DNA of 64,000 nt from Oryzibacter oryziterrae (GCF_021864535.1 NZ_JAKJIC010000011.1:1-64000); one strand, 5' to 3'. Numbered from the stretch's first letter, positions 52,263-61,969 are shown. Numbers and translations are program-made. The notes: generated from the letters alone by a model not told the origin.

Positions 52263-53030
52263 TCAAGCGGCGAGCGCGCCGACGAAGGCAGTCAGCAGAC
52301 GGTTCACGATCATGGCGTGCTCCACATGAGGCATGTGACCACACTCCGGCAGGATCAGAGTGTTGCCGCCAAAGGCCTGAAGGCGTGGACGGTCGAGCGC
52401 GTGGATCTGGTCGCCCTCGCCCCAGATGACCAGGCGCGGCAGGTCGGTGGTGGCGATGCGGTCGAAACAGGCGCGGGCTTGCGCGAAGATGGCTGGCATG
52501 GCGGTGGCAAGGGCCGTCAATGCGGGGCGGCGACCGGGGGTATCGAGGCCGGCAAGGACATAGGACACCATCATCCGGTTGATGAGGCGCGGACGCGAGA
52601 CGAGATGGCGCAGCAGGTCTTCCGCAATCGCCGGGTCGGTGAGCACGGGATACTCGGCGAGGAAGGTCATGTTGACGGTGGCGCCGAGGCCGACCGGTGC
52701 GATCAGCGACAGGGACCGGACGAGATCGGGGCGCAGTTCGGCAAGGCGCGCGACGATGGCGCCACCGAGAGAGTGGCCGACGAGATCGACCGACCGCAGG
52801 CCCGCGTCGTCCACGCCAGCGGCGACGGTGCCGGCAAGTGCGTCGAGCGTGGGTTCGTCGGCCGTAGCAGGGGTCTGGCCATGGCCGGGGAGATCAAGCG
52901 ACCAGACGTCAGCGGCCGCCGACAAGGCCGGCTGGTTGGCCGACCAGGTGAGATGGTCGGCGCCGAAGCCGTGCACGAGCAGCATGGGGGCGCCGGTGCC
53001 GCCCGGGTGGCGCAGGGAAAGGACGCCCAT
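52263..53030 (-). CDS. alpha/beta hydrolase
   Basis: A 255-residue hydrolase with the oxyanion region LLVHGFGADHLTW, the nucleophile elbow VGHSLGG (serine near 95), an acid residue around WGEGDQI, and the histidine in LPECGHMPHVEH. The sequence resembles the C-terminal hydrolase unit found in some acetoin-dehydrogenase E2-like proteins, but here it is a stand-alone protein without lipoyl domain. ATG 53030 (MGVLSLRHPGG) is used. Substrate unknown. Confidence 0.88.
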   Translation of the reverse strand: MGVLSLRHPGGTGAPMLLVHGFGADHLTWSANQPALSAAADVWSLDLPGHGQTPATADEPTLDALAGTVAAGVDDAGLRSVDLVGHSLGGAIVARLAELRPDLVRSLSLIAPVGLGATVNMTFLAEYPVLTDPAIAEDLLRHLVSRPRLINRMMVSYVLAGLDTPGRRPALTALATAMPAIFAQARACFDRIATTDLPRLVIWGEGDQIHALDRPRLQAFGGNTLILPECGHMPHVEHAMIVNRLLTAFVGALAA

Positions 53031-53175
53031 GGCTAGACCGCCCGGTGCGCAAGGCGGGACAGGACGAACGCAAGGGGACAGGTCATGAGTACTCCGGCTT
53101 GCCTCTGGATCGGGTTGACGCCGATAGCACGGAAAGCCGGAGACTGGAAATCGGCATGACTGACGTAAAGGACCG

Positions 53176-53421
53176 TCAGTTGCGGGCGATCTCGATGCGC
53201 CAGACGTCGGGGCCAGCCTCAAGCGGGCGCCAGCCGAAGCCGCCGGGGGCACGCTCGGCGAAATGCGACTTCAGACCGACGGGATCGTGATCGTTGACGA
53301 TCTCGATGGCCTGGCCGGGGACCAGCGAATCGAAGTGTCCGAAGATGATGGCGCGGCGGTTGGCGCAGGGCAGACCGCGCACATCGAGCACGGCGGTGAT
53401 TTCGGCGGTGGCTTCGGTCAT
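53176..53421 (-). CDS. DUF2249 (TusA-like) protein
   Basis: An 81-residue protein with DVRGLPCANRRAIIFGHFDSL at about 12-32 and a tail FGWRPLEAGPDVWRIEIAR typical of DUF2249. The family is related to TusA/SirA sulfur carriers and often occurs near denitrification or haem/copper proteins. The cysteine in LPC may correspond to the TusA cysteine. AAGGAG-like sequence precedes ATG 53421. No partner is evident. Confidence 0.85.
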   Translation of the reverse strand: MTEATAEITAVLDVRGLPCANRRAIIFGHFDSLVPGQAIEIVNDHDPVGLKSHFAERAPGGFGWRPLEAGPDVWRIEIARN

Positions 53422-53663
53422 TGGGAAGGCTCCTTGGCTGTGAATGACCGTCATTTTGCCCTGCCCAAGGCCGACCGTCTTTGCGCAGCAACAACATCGA
53501 AACGACGATGGCATTTTCCGCGTGCATGTGGTTGTGTTCCCAATGGCAAGCAATTGCGCGCTGGCATATGATTGATTGTCCGATCCGTTTTTCTACGCCC
53601 CGCTCGGGCCTCTCCCCTGTTCAAGTCTGCGTTTGGATCATCTCTTTTTTCGAGGAGTTCATC

Positions 53664-54983
53664 TTGAAGACCGATCTCACGAAGCTTTGCTCGGCGAGCG
53701 CGCTGGCTTGCGCCCTCAGCCTCTCCAACGTCGGCGGCGCCATGGCGAACGGTGGCGACTTTGTCGGCGGCATGATCGCCGGCGGCATCATCGGCACGAT
53801 CGTCGGCTCGCAGATGAACAATCAGCCGCGGCATGTCTATCGGGCGCCGCGCGTGGTGGTGGTCGACCCCGCGGTGACGGCCTATTGGCGGAACGTGCAG
53901 CAGGCGCTCAATGAAGTGGGCATCAGCGTCGGTCGACCCGACGGCGTGCCGGGGAACCGGACCCGTTCCGGTGTGCGCAACTTCCAGATCAGCCTCGGCA
54001 ACGAGCCGACCGGCACGCTGACGCAGCCACAATACTCGGAGCTGATGCGTCAGGCCGGCATCGGCGTTGCCATGGGCGGCGGACCGGTGGACACGCCGCC
54101 AGCCTATGTCTTCGCACCGATGACCGGCCAGCCGCAGATGGCACCGATGGCGCCTGTCATGGTCGCTCCGGCGCAACAGCAAGGCATGGTGCCGGTGGCC
54201 GTGGCGCCGCAGCCGGTGGCCGTTCCGGTCACCAACTTCGCTCCGGCTGCGGCGGCGGAAGCCGCGCCGGCAATCGCAACGGCTGAGGTTCCCCAGCAGC
54301 AGGTGGCAGCCGTCGAGGCCCCGAAGGCGAGCGCGGCCGACAAGGCCATGCTCGATTCGCTCATCACGCCCGCCAAGGCTTTGGGGGACGCGGATATCGA
54401 CGCGATCGCAAAGCAGTCGAGCGTGCTCGGCGTGCATCTCGGCGATGGCGCGAGCGCGGCGTCGCAGACCTTTGCCAATGGCGTGGGTGGTTGCCAGACG
54501 TCCGGCAGTCTGACCGAATGCGCCGGCAAGACGGATGCCTTCACCGACAAGGCCTCCTTTGCTGCCATTGGATCGGGTGCCGACCAGAAGGTCTACTTCC
54601 TCAGCCGTGACATCGAGTTTGCCAAGCCGGTTCCCAAGGAAGCCATTGTCGGCAAGCTCGGCGAGACCATCAAGGCGATCATCGAAGCGCCGAACATGGT
54701 GCTGTCGACTTCGGCGGCCTGTGACCGTTCGGCCGGCAGCGATCTCGACGCCCGCGAGGCGGCCATTGGCGCCTTCGCCCGCAGCCCGGTCACCGGCGCG
54801 GTGGGCGTGGCGCAGTTGCTCGGCACCTGCGGCGCCTATTTCGCGGCGGTGATCCCCGAGAAGGATGGCCTGGCGACGGGCTTGCGCGTGTCGCTGTTCG
54901 ACGGTCGCGCCCTGCCCCACGATTCGGCGGCGCCGGCGGCCAGCGCCGCGCCTGCGGCGGTACCGAGCAATCTGAAGTTCTGA
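53664..54983 (+). CDS. exported protein with glycine zipper and peptidoglycan-binding-like domain
   Basis: A 439-residue protein starting at TTG 53664, with AGGAG seven bases upstream; longer starts in the same frame would bury the signal peptide. Residues 1-28 form a signal peptide. A glycine-zipper segment (GGMIAGGIIGTIVG, about 35-50) and a peptidoglycan-binding-1-like fold (about 72-130) follow, then a Pro/Ala/Gln-rich linker (about 145-215) and an uncharacterised C-terminal domain with four cysteines. It is probably periplasmic or envelope-associated; a precise role cannot be given. Confidence 0.75.
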   Translation: MKTDLTKLCSASALACALSLSNVGGAMANGGDFVGGMIAGGIIGTIVGSQMNNQPRHVYRAPRVVVVDPAVTAYWRNVQQALNEVGISVGRPDGVPGNRTRSGVRNFQISLGNEPTGTLTQPQYSELMRQAGIGVAMGGGPVDTPPAYVFAPMTGQPQMAPMAPVMVAPAQQQGMVPVAVAPQPVAVPVTNFAPAAAAEAAPAIATAEVPQQQVAAVEAPKASAADKAMLDSLITPAKALGDADIDAIAKQSSVLGVHLGDGASAASQTFANGVGGCQTSGSLTECAGKTDAFTDKASFAAIGSGADQKVYFLSRDIEFAKPVPKEAIVGKLGETIKAIIEAPNMVLSTSAACDRSAGSDLDAREAAIGAFARSPVTGAVGVAQLLGTCGAYFAAVIPEKDGLATGLRVSLFDGRALPHDSAAPAASAAPAAVPSNLKF

Positions 54984-54995
54984 CAAGGCCAAAGG

Positions 54996-55081
54996 CCGGG
55001 CGGCCTGCCCGGTCTCCATCCCTCTCGCAGCTTCGCCTGCAAGCCCGTCAGGGACCCGCCATCGTCATGACAGTGGCGGGT
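54996..55081 (+). terminator. hairpins downstream of the exported protein gene
   Basis: Two stems: CCGGGC/GCCCGG (54996-55001 with 55007-55012), without a T run, and ACCCGCCA/TGGCGGGT (55054-55061 with 55074-55081), followed by TTTGA. The second is the more likely transcription end. Confidence 0.5.
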
Positions 55082-55156
55082 TTGACGGGTGGCTGACGTG
55101 GTGGCAGCGTGTCTTCTGCCTCTATCTCCTGGCTGTCGAACGAGAGGACAGATGCC

Positions 55157-55633
55157 ATGCTGGTTCAAAAGCTCAGACTGCAAAAGGGATGGTCGCAGGA
55201 ACAACTGGCGGCCGTCAGCGGGCTCAGCGTGCGAACAATCCAGCGGATTGAAAGCGGAGACAAAGCCAGCCTGGAAAGCCAGAAGGCGCTCGCGTCTGTC
55301 CTTGAGGTCGAGATTTCCGACTTGCTGCAACAGGAGACAGACATGATCGCCGCTTCGCCCATTTCCAGCCAGAACGAGGAAGCGCTGGCCTTCGCCCACG
55401 TCCGCCGCGTCAAACGGTTCTATGTTCACCTGATGCAATATGTCCTGGTGATCACCGTACTGTTCGTGGTGAACATCCTGACCAACCCGCATTACATCTG
55501 GGCGGCCTGGCCGGCGCTGGGATGGGGTGTCGGCATCGCCTTCCACGGGCTCATGGTCTTCGACAAGGTGCCGTTCCTGACGGCGGACTGGGAGAAGCGC
55601 ATGGTGGAGCGCAAGCTTGGTCGGCCGCTCTGA
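55157..55633 (+). CDS. XRE-family regulator fused to a 2TM domain
   Basis: A 158-residue protein: an N-terminal helix-turn-helix (3-58; GWSQEQLAAVSGLSVRTIQRIE), a short linker, and a 2TM domain of two membrane helices (about 88-108 and 112-132). The fusion of a DNA-binding head with a membrane hairpin is found in several bacterial phyla and may tether DNA or sense membrane state. ATG 55157 gives MLVQKLRLQKGWSQ. No neighbour in the same operon. Confidence 0.88.
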   Translation: MLVQKLRLQKGWSQEQLAAVSGLSVRTIQRIESGDKASLESQKALASVLEVEISDLLQQETDMIAASPISSQNEEALAFAHVRRVKRFYVHLMQYVLVITVLFVVNILTNPHYIWAAWPALGWGVGIAFHGLMVFDKVPFLTADWEKRMVERKLGRPL

Positions 55634-56091
55634 GGCATGCATTGCGGTGCGAATCTGGCGGCGACCGCGGCCGTCGCCCCTTCTGCAGCGCTGACTCGCC
55701 TTGTTGACGGTAGCCGCAAAGCCTCCCGATGGCCGCTAGGGGCCGTCATCGGGTGTTCTTCGTAGAAGTGTTGAAATCGATTTCAGGCAGAATTCTGCGG
55801 TTGATAAATATGGGACGGTGACGATACGCGTTAGTGCCGAGTTTTTGGTAACTTGGCTTGTGATAGTAACGGCACAAGCGTTGAAATTGATTTCACGGGA
55901 ATGATGAGTTCCCGCGTTCCAGAGCCCGGCGTCATGAGTGATAGGTCCAAATGTTTGCCACTTTCCGTCGTGTCCGGCGATGCCGCCTGCGCGCGGCGCG
56001 AGGAAATTGGCCATTTTGACCACTGGGCAAACATTGGAACGAGGCTAGACTGCGGGCACTTCACAGGCAGCCTGCAGATCGGAGATCGAAA
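55634..56091. promoter_or_regulatory. control region of the pfkB-fba genes with two TGAAAT operators
   Basis: A 458-base gap without a convincing gene. TGAAATCGATTTCA (55772-55785) is a perfect 14-base palindrome, and TGAAATTGATTTCA (55882-55895) is a near-perfect second copy 110 bases further on. The shape matches LacI-family operators such as those of FruR/Cra. The arrangement suggests looping repression of the downstream sugar-phosphate genes. Confidence 0.7.
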
Positions 56092-57060
56092 ATGATCCCG
56101 CCCATTACCACCGTCACGCTCAATCCGGCCGTGGACCTGACCGTCACCCTCGACGTGCTGCGGCCCGGAAAGGTGCACAGGGCCAATGATGCGTTGATGA
56201 CCGTTGGCGGCAAGGGCATCAATGTGGCCGGTTGCGTGGCCGATTGGGGCATTCCGGTGATCGCCACCGGCGTGCTGGGCCGCGCCAACGAGAGCCGATT
56301 CGCCGACTTCTTCACCGACAAGGGCATCGAGGACCGCTTCATCCGCTATCCCGGCGAGACGCGGACCAACATCAAGCTGGCCGACCTTTCGACCGGCACC
56401 ACCACCGACATCAACCTGCCCGGCCTGCCCTTCGATGCGGAGACGCAAGGCCGCGTGGTGGCCAACCTGACCCGCGAGATCACGCCCGGCGCCCTCGTGG
56501 TGTTGGCTGGCTCGGTCCCCACGGGTCTGCCGACCTCGACATGGGCGGCGCTGATTGCCGATCTCAACAAGCTGAAGGTGCGCGTGGTGCTGGACACGTC
56601 CGGCGCGCCGCTTGCGGAAGCGCTGGCGGCCAAGCCTGCCGATCTGCCCTACGCCATCAAGCCGAACCGGCTGGAACTCGAGACCTATTTCGGCGAGCCG
56701 CTGAAGACCGAAGAGGCCATCGTCGCCGCTGCACGCCAGCTGGCGTCGCGCGGCATCGAACTGGTGGTCGTGTCGCTCGGCGAGCAAGGCGCGATCTTCC
56801 TGCGCGGCGACCATGTGCTGGCGGCCAAGCTGCCGGTGGTGCAGGCGCTCAGCACCGTTGGTGCCGGTGACGCCATGGTGGCGGGCATCGCGACCTCGCT
56901 GGCCGACAATCTTTCGCTCGAAGCCCTGGCCCGCCGGGCCGTGGCCTTCGCAACCGCCAAACTCGGCTTCATCGGCCCGCGTCTGCCCGAACCGGACGAC
57001 GTGCGCGCCATGGCCAGACAGGTCCAGATCCGCGATCTGAGCCCGACCTCCGGGAGCTAG
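56092..57060 (+). CDS. 1-phosphofructokinase-family hexose kinase
   Basis: A 322-residue PfkB-type kinase of the FruK/PfkB2/LacC subgroup: N-terminal TVTLNPAVDLTV, the sugar-binding GGKGINVA (39-46), and the catalytic aspartate in TVGAGDAMVAG near 258. It phosphorylates fructose-1-phosphate or fructose-6-phosphate to fructose-1,6-bisphosphate. The aldolase gene 192 bases downstream uses that product. Many Rhizobiales lack PfkA, so this could be their glycolytic kinase; the exact substrate is not decidable here. Confidence 0.87.
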   Translation: MIPPITTVTLNPAVDLTVTLDVLRPGKVHRANDALMTVGGKGINVAGCVADWGIPVIATGVLGRANESRFADFFTDKGIEDRFIRYPGETRTNIKLADLSTGTTTDINLPGLPFDAETQGRVVANLTREITPGALVVLAGSVPTGLPTSTWAALIADLNKLKVRVVLDTSGAPLAEALAAKPADLPYAIKPNRLELETYFGEPLKTEEAIVAAARQLASRGIELVVVSLGEQGAIFLRGDHVLAAKLPVVQALSTVGAGDAMVAGIATSLADNLSLEALARRAVAFATAKLGFIGPRLPEPDDVRAMARQVQIRDLSPTSGS

Positions 57061-57252
57061 ATCCGTATACGGCGGCGCCATGGCATCTGCACCGAGCGCC
57101 GGCCGAAAATTGCATGAGGGACCGGAGCTGAATCAAGGAAGCCCCCGCGAAATCATGTTTTCTGCAGCCATCCGAGCTTGTGATTGCGGAGACTTTCTGC
57201 CAAACGCAACGCAGTCAGCTCGACCATCTTGATCATATGAGGAGTGAGCGTC

Positions 57253-58317
57253 ATGGCGCTGGTATCTTTGCGGCAGCTCTTGGATCATGCTGCCGAACAC
57301 GGTTACGGCATGCCCGCCTTCAACATCAACAACATGGAGCAGATGCTCTCGGTTATGGCAGCTGCCAAGGAAACCGACAGCCCGGTGATCATGCAGGCTT
57401 CGCGCGGCGCCCGCGCCTTTGCCAATGACATCGTGCTGAAGCACCTGATCCAGGCTGCCGTCGAGCTTTATCCCGAGATCCCGGTCTGCATGCATCAGGA
57501 CCACGGCAACTCGGAAGCCACCTGCCTTTCGGCCATCACCAACGGCTTCTCGTCGGTGATGATGGACGGCTCGCTCAAGGCTGACGGCAAGACCCCGGCT
57601 GACTTCGACTATAACGCCAATGTCACCGGCCGCGTGGCCGAGCTGGCCCACATGGTCGGCGCCTCGACGGAAGGCGAACTCGGCGTGCTCGGCTCGCTCG
57701 AGACCGGCATGGGCGACAAGGAAGACGGCCACGGTGCCGAGGGCAAGCTCTCCAAGGAGCAGCTGCTGACCGACCCGGACGAAGCCGTCAAGTTCGTCAA
57801 GCGCACCAAGGTCGACGCCCTGGCGATCGCCATGGGCACCAGCCACGGCGCCTACAAGTTCACGCGCAAGCCGGACGGCGACGTTCTCGCTATCTACCGC
57901 ATCAAGGAAATCCACGAGCGCATGCCCAACGTGCATCTGGTGATGCACGGTTCTTCGTCGGTTCCCGAAGAACTGCGCGAGATCATCAACAAGTTCGGTG
58001 GCGCCATGCGCGAGACCTACGGCGTGCCGGTCGAGGAAATCGTCAACGGCATCAAGCACGGCGTGCGCAAGGTCAACATCGACACCGACTGCCGCATGGC
58101 CATCACCGGTGCGATCCGCCAGTTCTTCGCCGAAAAGCCGGCCGAATTCGATCCGCGCAGCTTCATGAAGCCCGCCATGGTCGCCATGCAGAAGGTCTGC
58201 AAGGAGCGCTATGAGCAGTTCGGCGCCGCCGGCATGGGCTCCAAGATCAAGGTGATCCCGCTCGCCGACATGGCCAAGCGCTATGCCTCCGGCTCGCTGG
58301 ACCCGCAGATCGCCTGA
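57253..58317 (+). CDS. fba: class II fructose-1,6-bisphosphate aldolase
   Basis: A 354-residue zinc-dependent aldolase of the CbbA/Fba type that cleaves fructose-1,6-bisphosphate (or sedoheptulose bisphosphate). Zinc-site residues are H81-x-D83-H84 in CMHQDHGNS, with later histidines in [11 protein letters not shown] and [15 protein letters not shown] precedes ATG 57253; GTG 57244 is too close to that site. Together with the upstream kinase it forms a glycolytic/gluconeogenic pair. Confidence 0.95.
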   Translation: MALVSLRQLLDHAAEHGYGMPAFNINNMEQMLSVMAAAKETDSPVIMQASRGARAFANDIVLKHLIQAAVELYPEIPVCMHQDHGNSEATCLSAITNGFSSVMMDGSLKADGKTPADFDYNANVTGRVAELAHMVGASTEGELGVLGSLETGMGDKEDGHGAEGKLSKEQLLTDPDEAVKFVKRTKVDALAIAMGTSHGAYKFTRKPDGDVLAIYRIKEIHERMPNVHLVMHGSSSVPEELREIINKFGGAMRETYGVPVEEIVNGIKHGVRKVNIDTDCRMAITGAIRQFFAEKPAEFDPRSFMKPAMVAMQKVCKERYEQFGAAGMGSKIKVIPLADMAKRYASGSLDPQIA

Positions 58318-58344
58318 TTGGTCTCAAGATAGCAAGACAGGAAA

Positions 58345-58372
58345 GGCGGCGTCCTCGCGGGCGCCGTTTTTT
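58345..58372 (+). terminator. rho-independent terminator of fba
   Basis: Stem CGGCG (58347-58351) with CGCCG (58362-58366), followed by six T residues (58367-58372), 30 bases after the fba stop. Confidence 0.8.
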
Positions 58373-58457
58373 CATTGGGGCTGGCCTGCGACGATCCTGA
58401 CAGAAACGGACCTCGCGCAAGATAGGCTCAGATCTTCCATTGGGAGGAGGAGCTGAC

Positions 58458-58826
58458 ATGCCTTTGATCGCAAGCTGCCATTGCGGTGCCATCCGGATCG
58501 AGGTGGACCATTCCCCCGAAAAGGTAACGGCATGCACCTGTACGTTCTGCTCGAAGCGCGGGGCGCTGTGGGCCTATTACAAGCCAAGCGAGGTCAAGGT
58601 GACTCGCCAGCCGGATCCGTTGCCCACCTATCGCTGGCGCTCGAAGACAGTCGCGCATCATTTCTGTGCGACCTGCGGCTGCGGGACCCATTCGATCTCG
58701 CCGGACTGGTCGAACGGCCGGCCGGACTTCGACAATCCCAAGGTCGGCATCAACGCGCGGCTGTTCGACGATTTCGACCTGGGAAGCGTGCCGGTCGATA
58801 CGGTGGACGGGCGGAACTTGTGGTGA
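58458..58826 (+). CDS. GFA-family (CENP-V/GFA domain) zinc protein
   Basis: A 122-residue protein with the Mss4-like zinc-binding cysteines CHCG, CTCTFC and CATCGCGTH. The family is named after a glutathione-dependent formaldehyde-activating enzyme, although most members have unproven function. In a methylotroph a formaldehyde role would be attractive, but no formaldehyde dehydrogenase gene is adjacent. A strong GGAGGAGG box precedes ATG 58458. Confidence 0.9.
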   Translation: MPLIASCHCGAIRIEVDHSPEKVTACTCTFCSKRGALWAYYKPSEVKVTRQPDPLPTYRWRSKTVAHHFCATCGCGTHSISPDWSNGRPDFDNPKVGINARLFDDFDLGSVPVDTVDGRNLW

Positions 58827-58869
58827 GGCGGCCGGGCGGGATCGCCGGCCGCCGCCTCACCCACTCCCA

Positions 58870-59835
58870 TCAATCCACGTCGATCAGCAGACGCTCGCTC
58901 TTGGCGCGGGAGACGCAGATCATCATCACCTTGTTGGTGGCCTTCTGACGGGCGGTGAGAACCGAATCGCGGTGATCGGGTTCGCCCTTCAGCACCTTGC
59001 ATTCGCAGGAACCGCAGACGCCTTCGGCGCAGGAACTGCCGAAATAGGCGCCGGCGTCGGAGAGGACTTCGAGAATGGTCTTCTCCGGCGGGATGGTGAA
59101 GACCTCGCCCGTTGATGCGATCTCCACTTCGAAGGCGCCGCCACCGACGGCCGGCGGCGGGGCCTTGAAGTATTCAAGGTGGACGTTGTCGTCGGGCAGG
59201 TCCTTGGTGGCCTCTTCATAGGCGTGCAGCATGGGCAGCGGACCGCAGCAATAGAAATGCGAATGGGCCGGCGCCTTGGCGACAATGCCGGGAATGTTCA
59301 GCGGCCGCCCAACTTCGGCGTCGATGTGCAGATGCAGGCGATCGCCACAGACAGCCTTGACCTCGTCGAGGAAGGCGGCGCGGCTGAGGTCGCGGACGGC
59401 GAAATGGAACTCGAAAGACTTGCCCATGGCCTTCAGCCGGTGAGCCATGGTGAGGATCGGTGTGACGCCAATGCCGCCGGCGATCAGTACGGAATGGTCG
59501 TTGGTGTCGTCGAGCGGGAAATGGTTGTGCGGCCCCTGCACGTCGATGGTGTCGCCGACACGCAACTCGCGGTGCAGGAAGCGCGAGCCGCCGCGGCTCT
59601 TGGGCTCGAGCACGACGCCGAGGACGTAGCGATGGGTTTCGGCCGGGTCGTTGGCGAGAGAGTAGGCGCGGGTGATGCCGATCGAGGGCATCAGCAGTTC
59701 GATATGCGCACCGGCAGTGAACGGTGTGACGGGCGATCCATCGGGATTGCGGAGGTCGATGATGATGGTGCCTTCGGCCGCCCATTCGATACGATGAACG
59801 CGCATCGTTTGTGTGGCATTGTGGGGAGACTGCAT
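58870..59835 (-). CDS. PDR/VanB-family ferredoxin-type oxidoreductase
   Basis: A 321-residue reductase with an N-terminal flavin/NAD(P)H FNR-like module (about 1-225; ITRAYSLANDP flavin site, IAGGIGVTPILTMAHRL nucleotide site) and a C-terminal plant-type [2Fe-2S] ferredoxin (about 235-321; cysteines in CAEGVCGSCEC and the last in MMICVSR). This layout is that of VanB/phthalate dioxygenase reductase, which feeds a Rieske oxygenase; no oxygenase gene is present here. AAGGA precedes ATG 59835. Confidence 0.9.
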   Translation of the reverse strand: MQSPHNATQTMRVHRIEWAAEGTIIIDLRNPDGSPVTPFTAGAHIELLMPSIGITRAYSLANDPAETHRYVLGVVLEPKSRGGSRFLHRELRVGDTIDVQGPHNHFPLDDTNDHSVLIAGGIGVTPILTMAHRLKAMGKSFEFHFAVRDLSRAAFLDEVKAVCGDRLHLHIDAEVGRPLNIPGIVAKAPAHSHFYCCGPLPMLHAYEEATKDLPDDNVHLEYFKAPPPAVGGGAFEVEIASTGEVFTIPPEKTILEVLSDAGAYFGSSCAEGVCGSCECKVLKGEPDHRDSVLTARQKATNKVMMICVSRAKSERLLIDVD

Positions 59836-60401
59836 CGTGTGTCCTTGCTGGCTTTCTTCGGGCTGGCTTTCTGTGGAACCGCTGCCGCCATCCGGCAGAG
59901 CGGACGGTATCGAGAAGGCCTTCGTCCCCCAACGAAGTGTCATAGCCTGCTGACTTTCGCGGCAATGCAATTGACTTGCGCACGAGAGGCAGCAGCAACC
60001 TGCCCTCTTCAGAGCCATTCTGACATATGATAGTCAAACAACCTTACGTATATATACTTATTTATCCGTATTTCCGATTATTATTTAGTCGAATGGCGCA
60101 AAAATCATCTCATAAAAATAATAAGTAAACTCAGATGTCATATTTTATATTGCATATGATTGTCACATTCATTCTCAAACAGGCGCCGTTACGCTGCCTT
60201 GACGAACTGGCCTAGAGCGCTTTCCGACCTGATGGAGTCATCAGGTCGATTGGAAATCGCTCCAGGATCGATAACCTGAGCAGCCGCTTTTCGATCATGT
60301 TGTTTCAACATGAACGGCGGGTGCTCCAGACGCCTTGCCGCGGCTTGCGCGCGCTGCCAAACTAGGGGAAGGAAACACCCTGCCTGAGTTCGGAGAGCTC
60401 C
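59836..60401. other. long AT-rich gap with dispersed palindromes
   Basis: No convincing gene. 60030-60180 is strikingly AT-rich and is probably the divergent promoter area. At 60225-60248 CGACCTGATG-GAGT-CATCAGGTCG is a 10-base-pair hairpin inside a larger nested palindrome (about 60215-60263) of a type I recognise as a common alphaproteobacterial intergenic repeat. At 60296-60312 CATGTTG-TTT-CAACATG forms another stem. Confidence 0.6.
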
Positions 60402-60872
60402 ATGACCGAAATCGTTGACCTCGGCGCACCGGCGCCGGACTTCACCCTTGCCACGGACACCGGCAGCGTCACGCTGTCGGCGCAGACCGGCAAGCCGGTG
60501 GTGGTGTATTTCTACCCAAAGGACGACACACCGGGCTGCACCAAGGAGGCCATCGGCTTCTCCTGCGCCAAGGACGAGTTCGACGCCCTCGGCGCCGTGA
60601 TCATCGGCATCTCCACCGATACGGCCGCCAAGCATGGCAAGTTCCGCAGCAAGCATGAGCTGAAGGTGGAGCTGGGCGCCGACGAGGACCACTCGGTGGC
60701 CGACCGCTATGGCGTTTGGGTGGAGAAGTCCAACTATGGCAAGACCTACATGGGCATCGAGCGCTCCACCTTCCTCGTCGGCCGCGACGGCAAGATTGCC
60801 CGCGTCTGGCGCAAGGTGAAGGTGGACGGCCATGTGGAGGCCGTATTGCAGGCGGTGAAGGAACTGGCGTGA
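60402..60872 (+). CDS. bcp: thiol peroxidase of the Bcp/PrxQ type
   Basis: A 156-residue peroxiredoxin that reduces peroxides and hydroperoxides with thioredoxin. The peroxidatic cysteine is C46 in DDTPGCTKEA. The resolving position five residues later is alanine, but another cysteine, C55, lies nine residues after C46 and may serve instead. Its stop overlaps the start of the next gene (GTGA), so the two are translationally coupled. Confidence 0.95.
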   Translation: MTEIVDLGAPAPDFTLATDTGSVTLSAQTGKPVVVYFYPKDDTPGCTKEAIGFSCAKDEFDALGAVIIGISTDTAAKHGKFRSKHELKVELGADEDHSVADRYGVWVEKSNYGKTYMGIERSTFLVGRDGKIARVWRKVKVDGHVEAVLQAVKELA

Positions 60873-61729
60873 CACAGGACGTCGAGGTCTGTCCGGCAGG
60901 CGCGCCCAAGGGGCCGCTCGGGGACAGTCTGCGGGAGCGGGCGCGCGACATCGTCGCCACGCCCGACCTCAACGAGAAAGTCGCCCTCGCCTATCAGACG
61001 GCGTCCGACTGGTTTGGCCGGAGGCTGGCGCGCGGCACCGGCCTTGTGGGTACGCCCATGCCGAAAGCGCCCGGACGACCCGAGCATGTGGAGATGGTGG
61101 CCCCGAGCGAGTTGCCACGGCGCACGCGCGGGCGCGGCCAGGGACGCGTGGCGCTCATACATTCGCTCGCCCATATCGAACTCAGCGCCATCGACCTCAC
61201 CTGGGATCTGGTCGGCCGCTTCGTGGACGAACAGGTGCCGCGCTCCTTCTTCGACGATTTCGTGCAGGTCGGGCTGGAAGAGGCAAAGCATTTTGCGATG
61301 ATCTCGGCCCGGCTAGCCGATCTCAACGCCGCCTATGGCGACCTGCCGGTGCATGGCGGGCTGTGGGAGGCGGCGGAGGCGACGGCCGATGACCTGACGG
61401 CACGCCTCGCCCTCATTCCGATGGTACTGGAGGCGCGCGGACTGGACGTCACGCCCGGCATGGCCGAGAACCTGCGCCTCAACGGCGACGAGGAGACGGC
61501 GGCGCTGATCGACATCATCTACCGCGATGAAAAGCGCCATGTGGCCTTCGGCTCAAAATGGTTCCGCTTTCTGTGCGACCGGCAGCGCCGGGCACCGGAA
61601 CCGACGTTCCACGAGATCGTCCGACGCTGCTTCCGCGGCGCCCTGAAGCCGCCCTTCAATGATCGGGCACGGGCCGAGGCGGGGCTAACACCGGGCTTTT
61701 ACAAGCCGCTGGCCCGCATCACAGGCTGA
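60869..61729 (+). CDS. DUF455 ferritin-like protein
   Basis: A 286-residue helical protein with ferritin-like di-metal ligands in SLAHIELSAIDL, GLEEAKHF and RDEKRHVAFG. The family is conserved in alphaproteobacteria next to bcp, and its activity is not established. GTG 60869 overlaps the bcp stop by 4 bases. Coupling to a peroxidase suggests a role in iron or peroxide handling, as inference only. Confidence 0.87.
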   Translation: MTQDVEVCPAGAPKGPLGDSLRERARDIVATPDLNEKVALAYQTASDWFGRRLARGTGLVGTPMPKAPGRPEHVEMVAPSELPRRTRGRGQGRVALIHSLAHIELSAIDLTWDLVGRFVDEQVPRSFFDDFVQVGLEEAKHFAMISARLADLNAAYGDLPVHGGLWEAAEATADDLTARLALIPMVLEARGLDVTPGMAENLRLNGDEETAALIDIIYRDEKRHVAFGSKWFRFLCDRQRRAPEPTFHEIVRRCFRGALKPPFNDRARAEAGLTPGFYKPLARITG

Positions 61730-61969
61730 ACCGAGTTGCAAATTGCAACTCGTCGCACATGTGGGGCGAATGTGCAGCGCAACACGCGCATTTCTGCGGT
61801 TCTCCACGCTTCCGGACGTGCTGGCTACGCAGATTTCCGGCCGCGGGGACGCTGGTGATAAGCGAACATTAACCCTAACAGTTTCTAATGATGCTCCTGA
61901 GTGTGTTGCGTCAACGATCAGAAGATCGTGAAAACTGCCGCCGAAGCGCGTGCTGGAGCTGTTGGTAAA

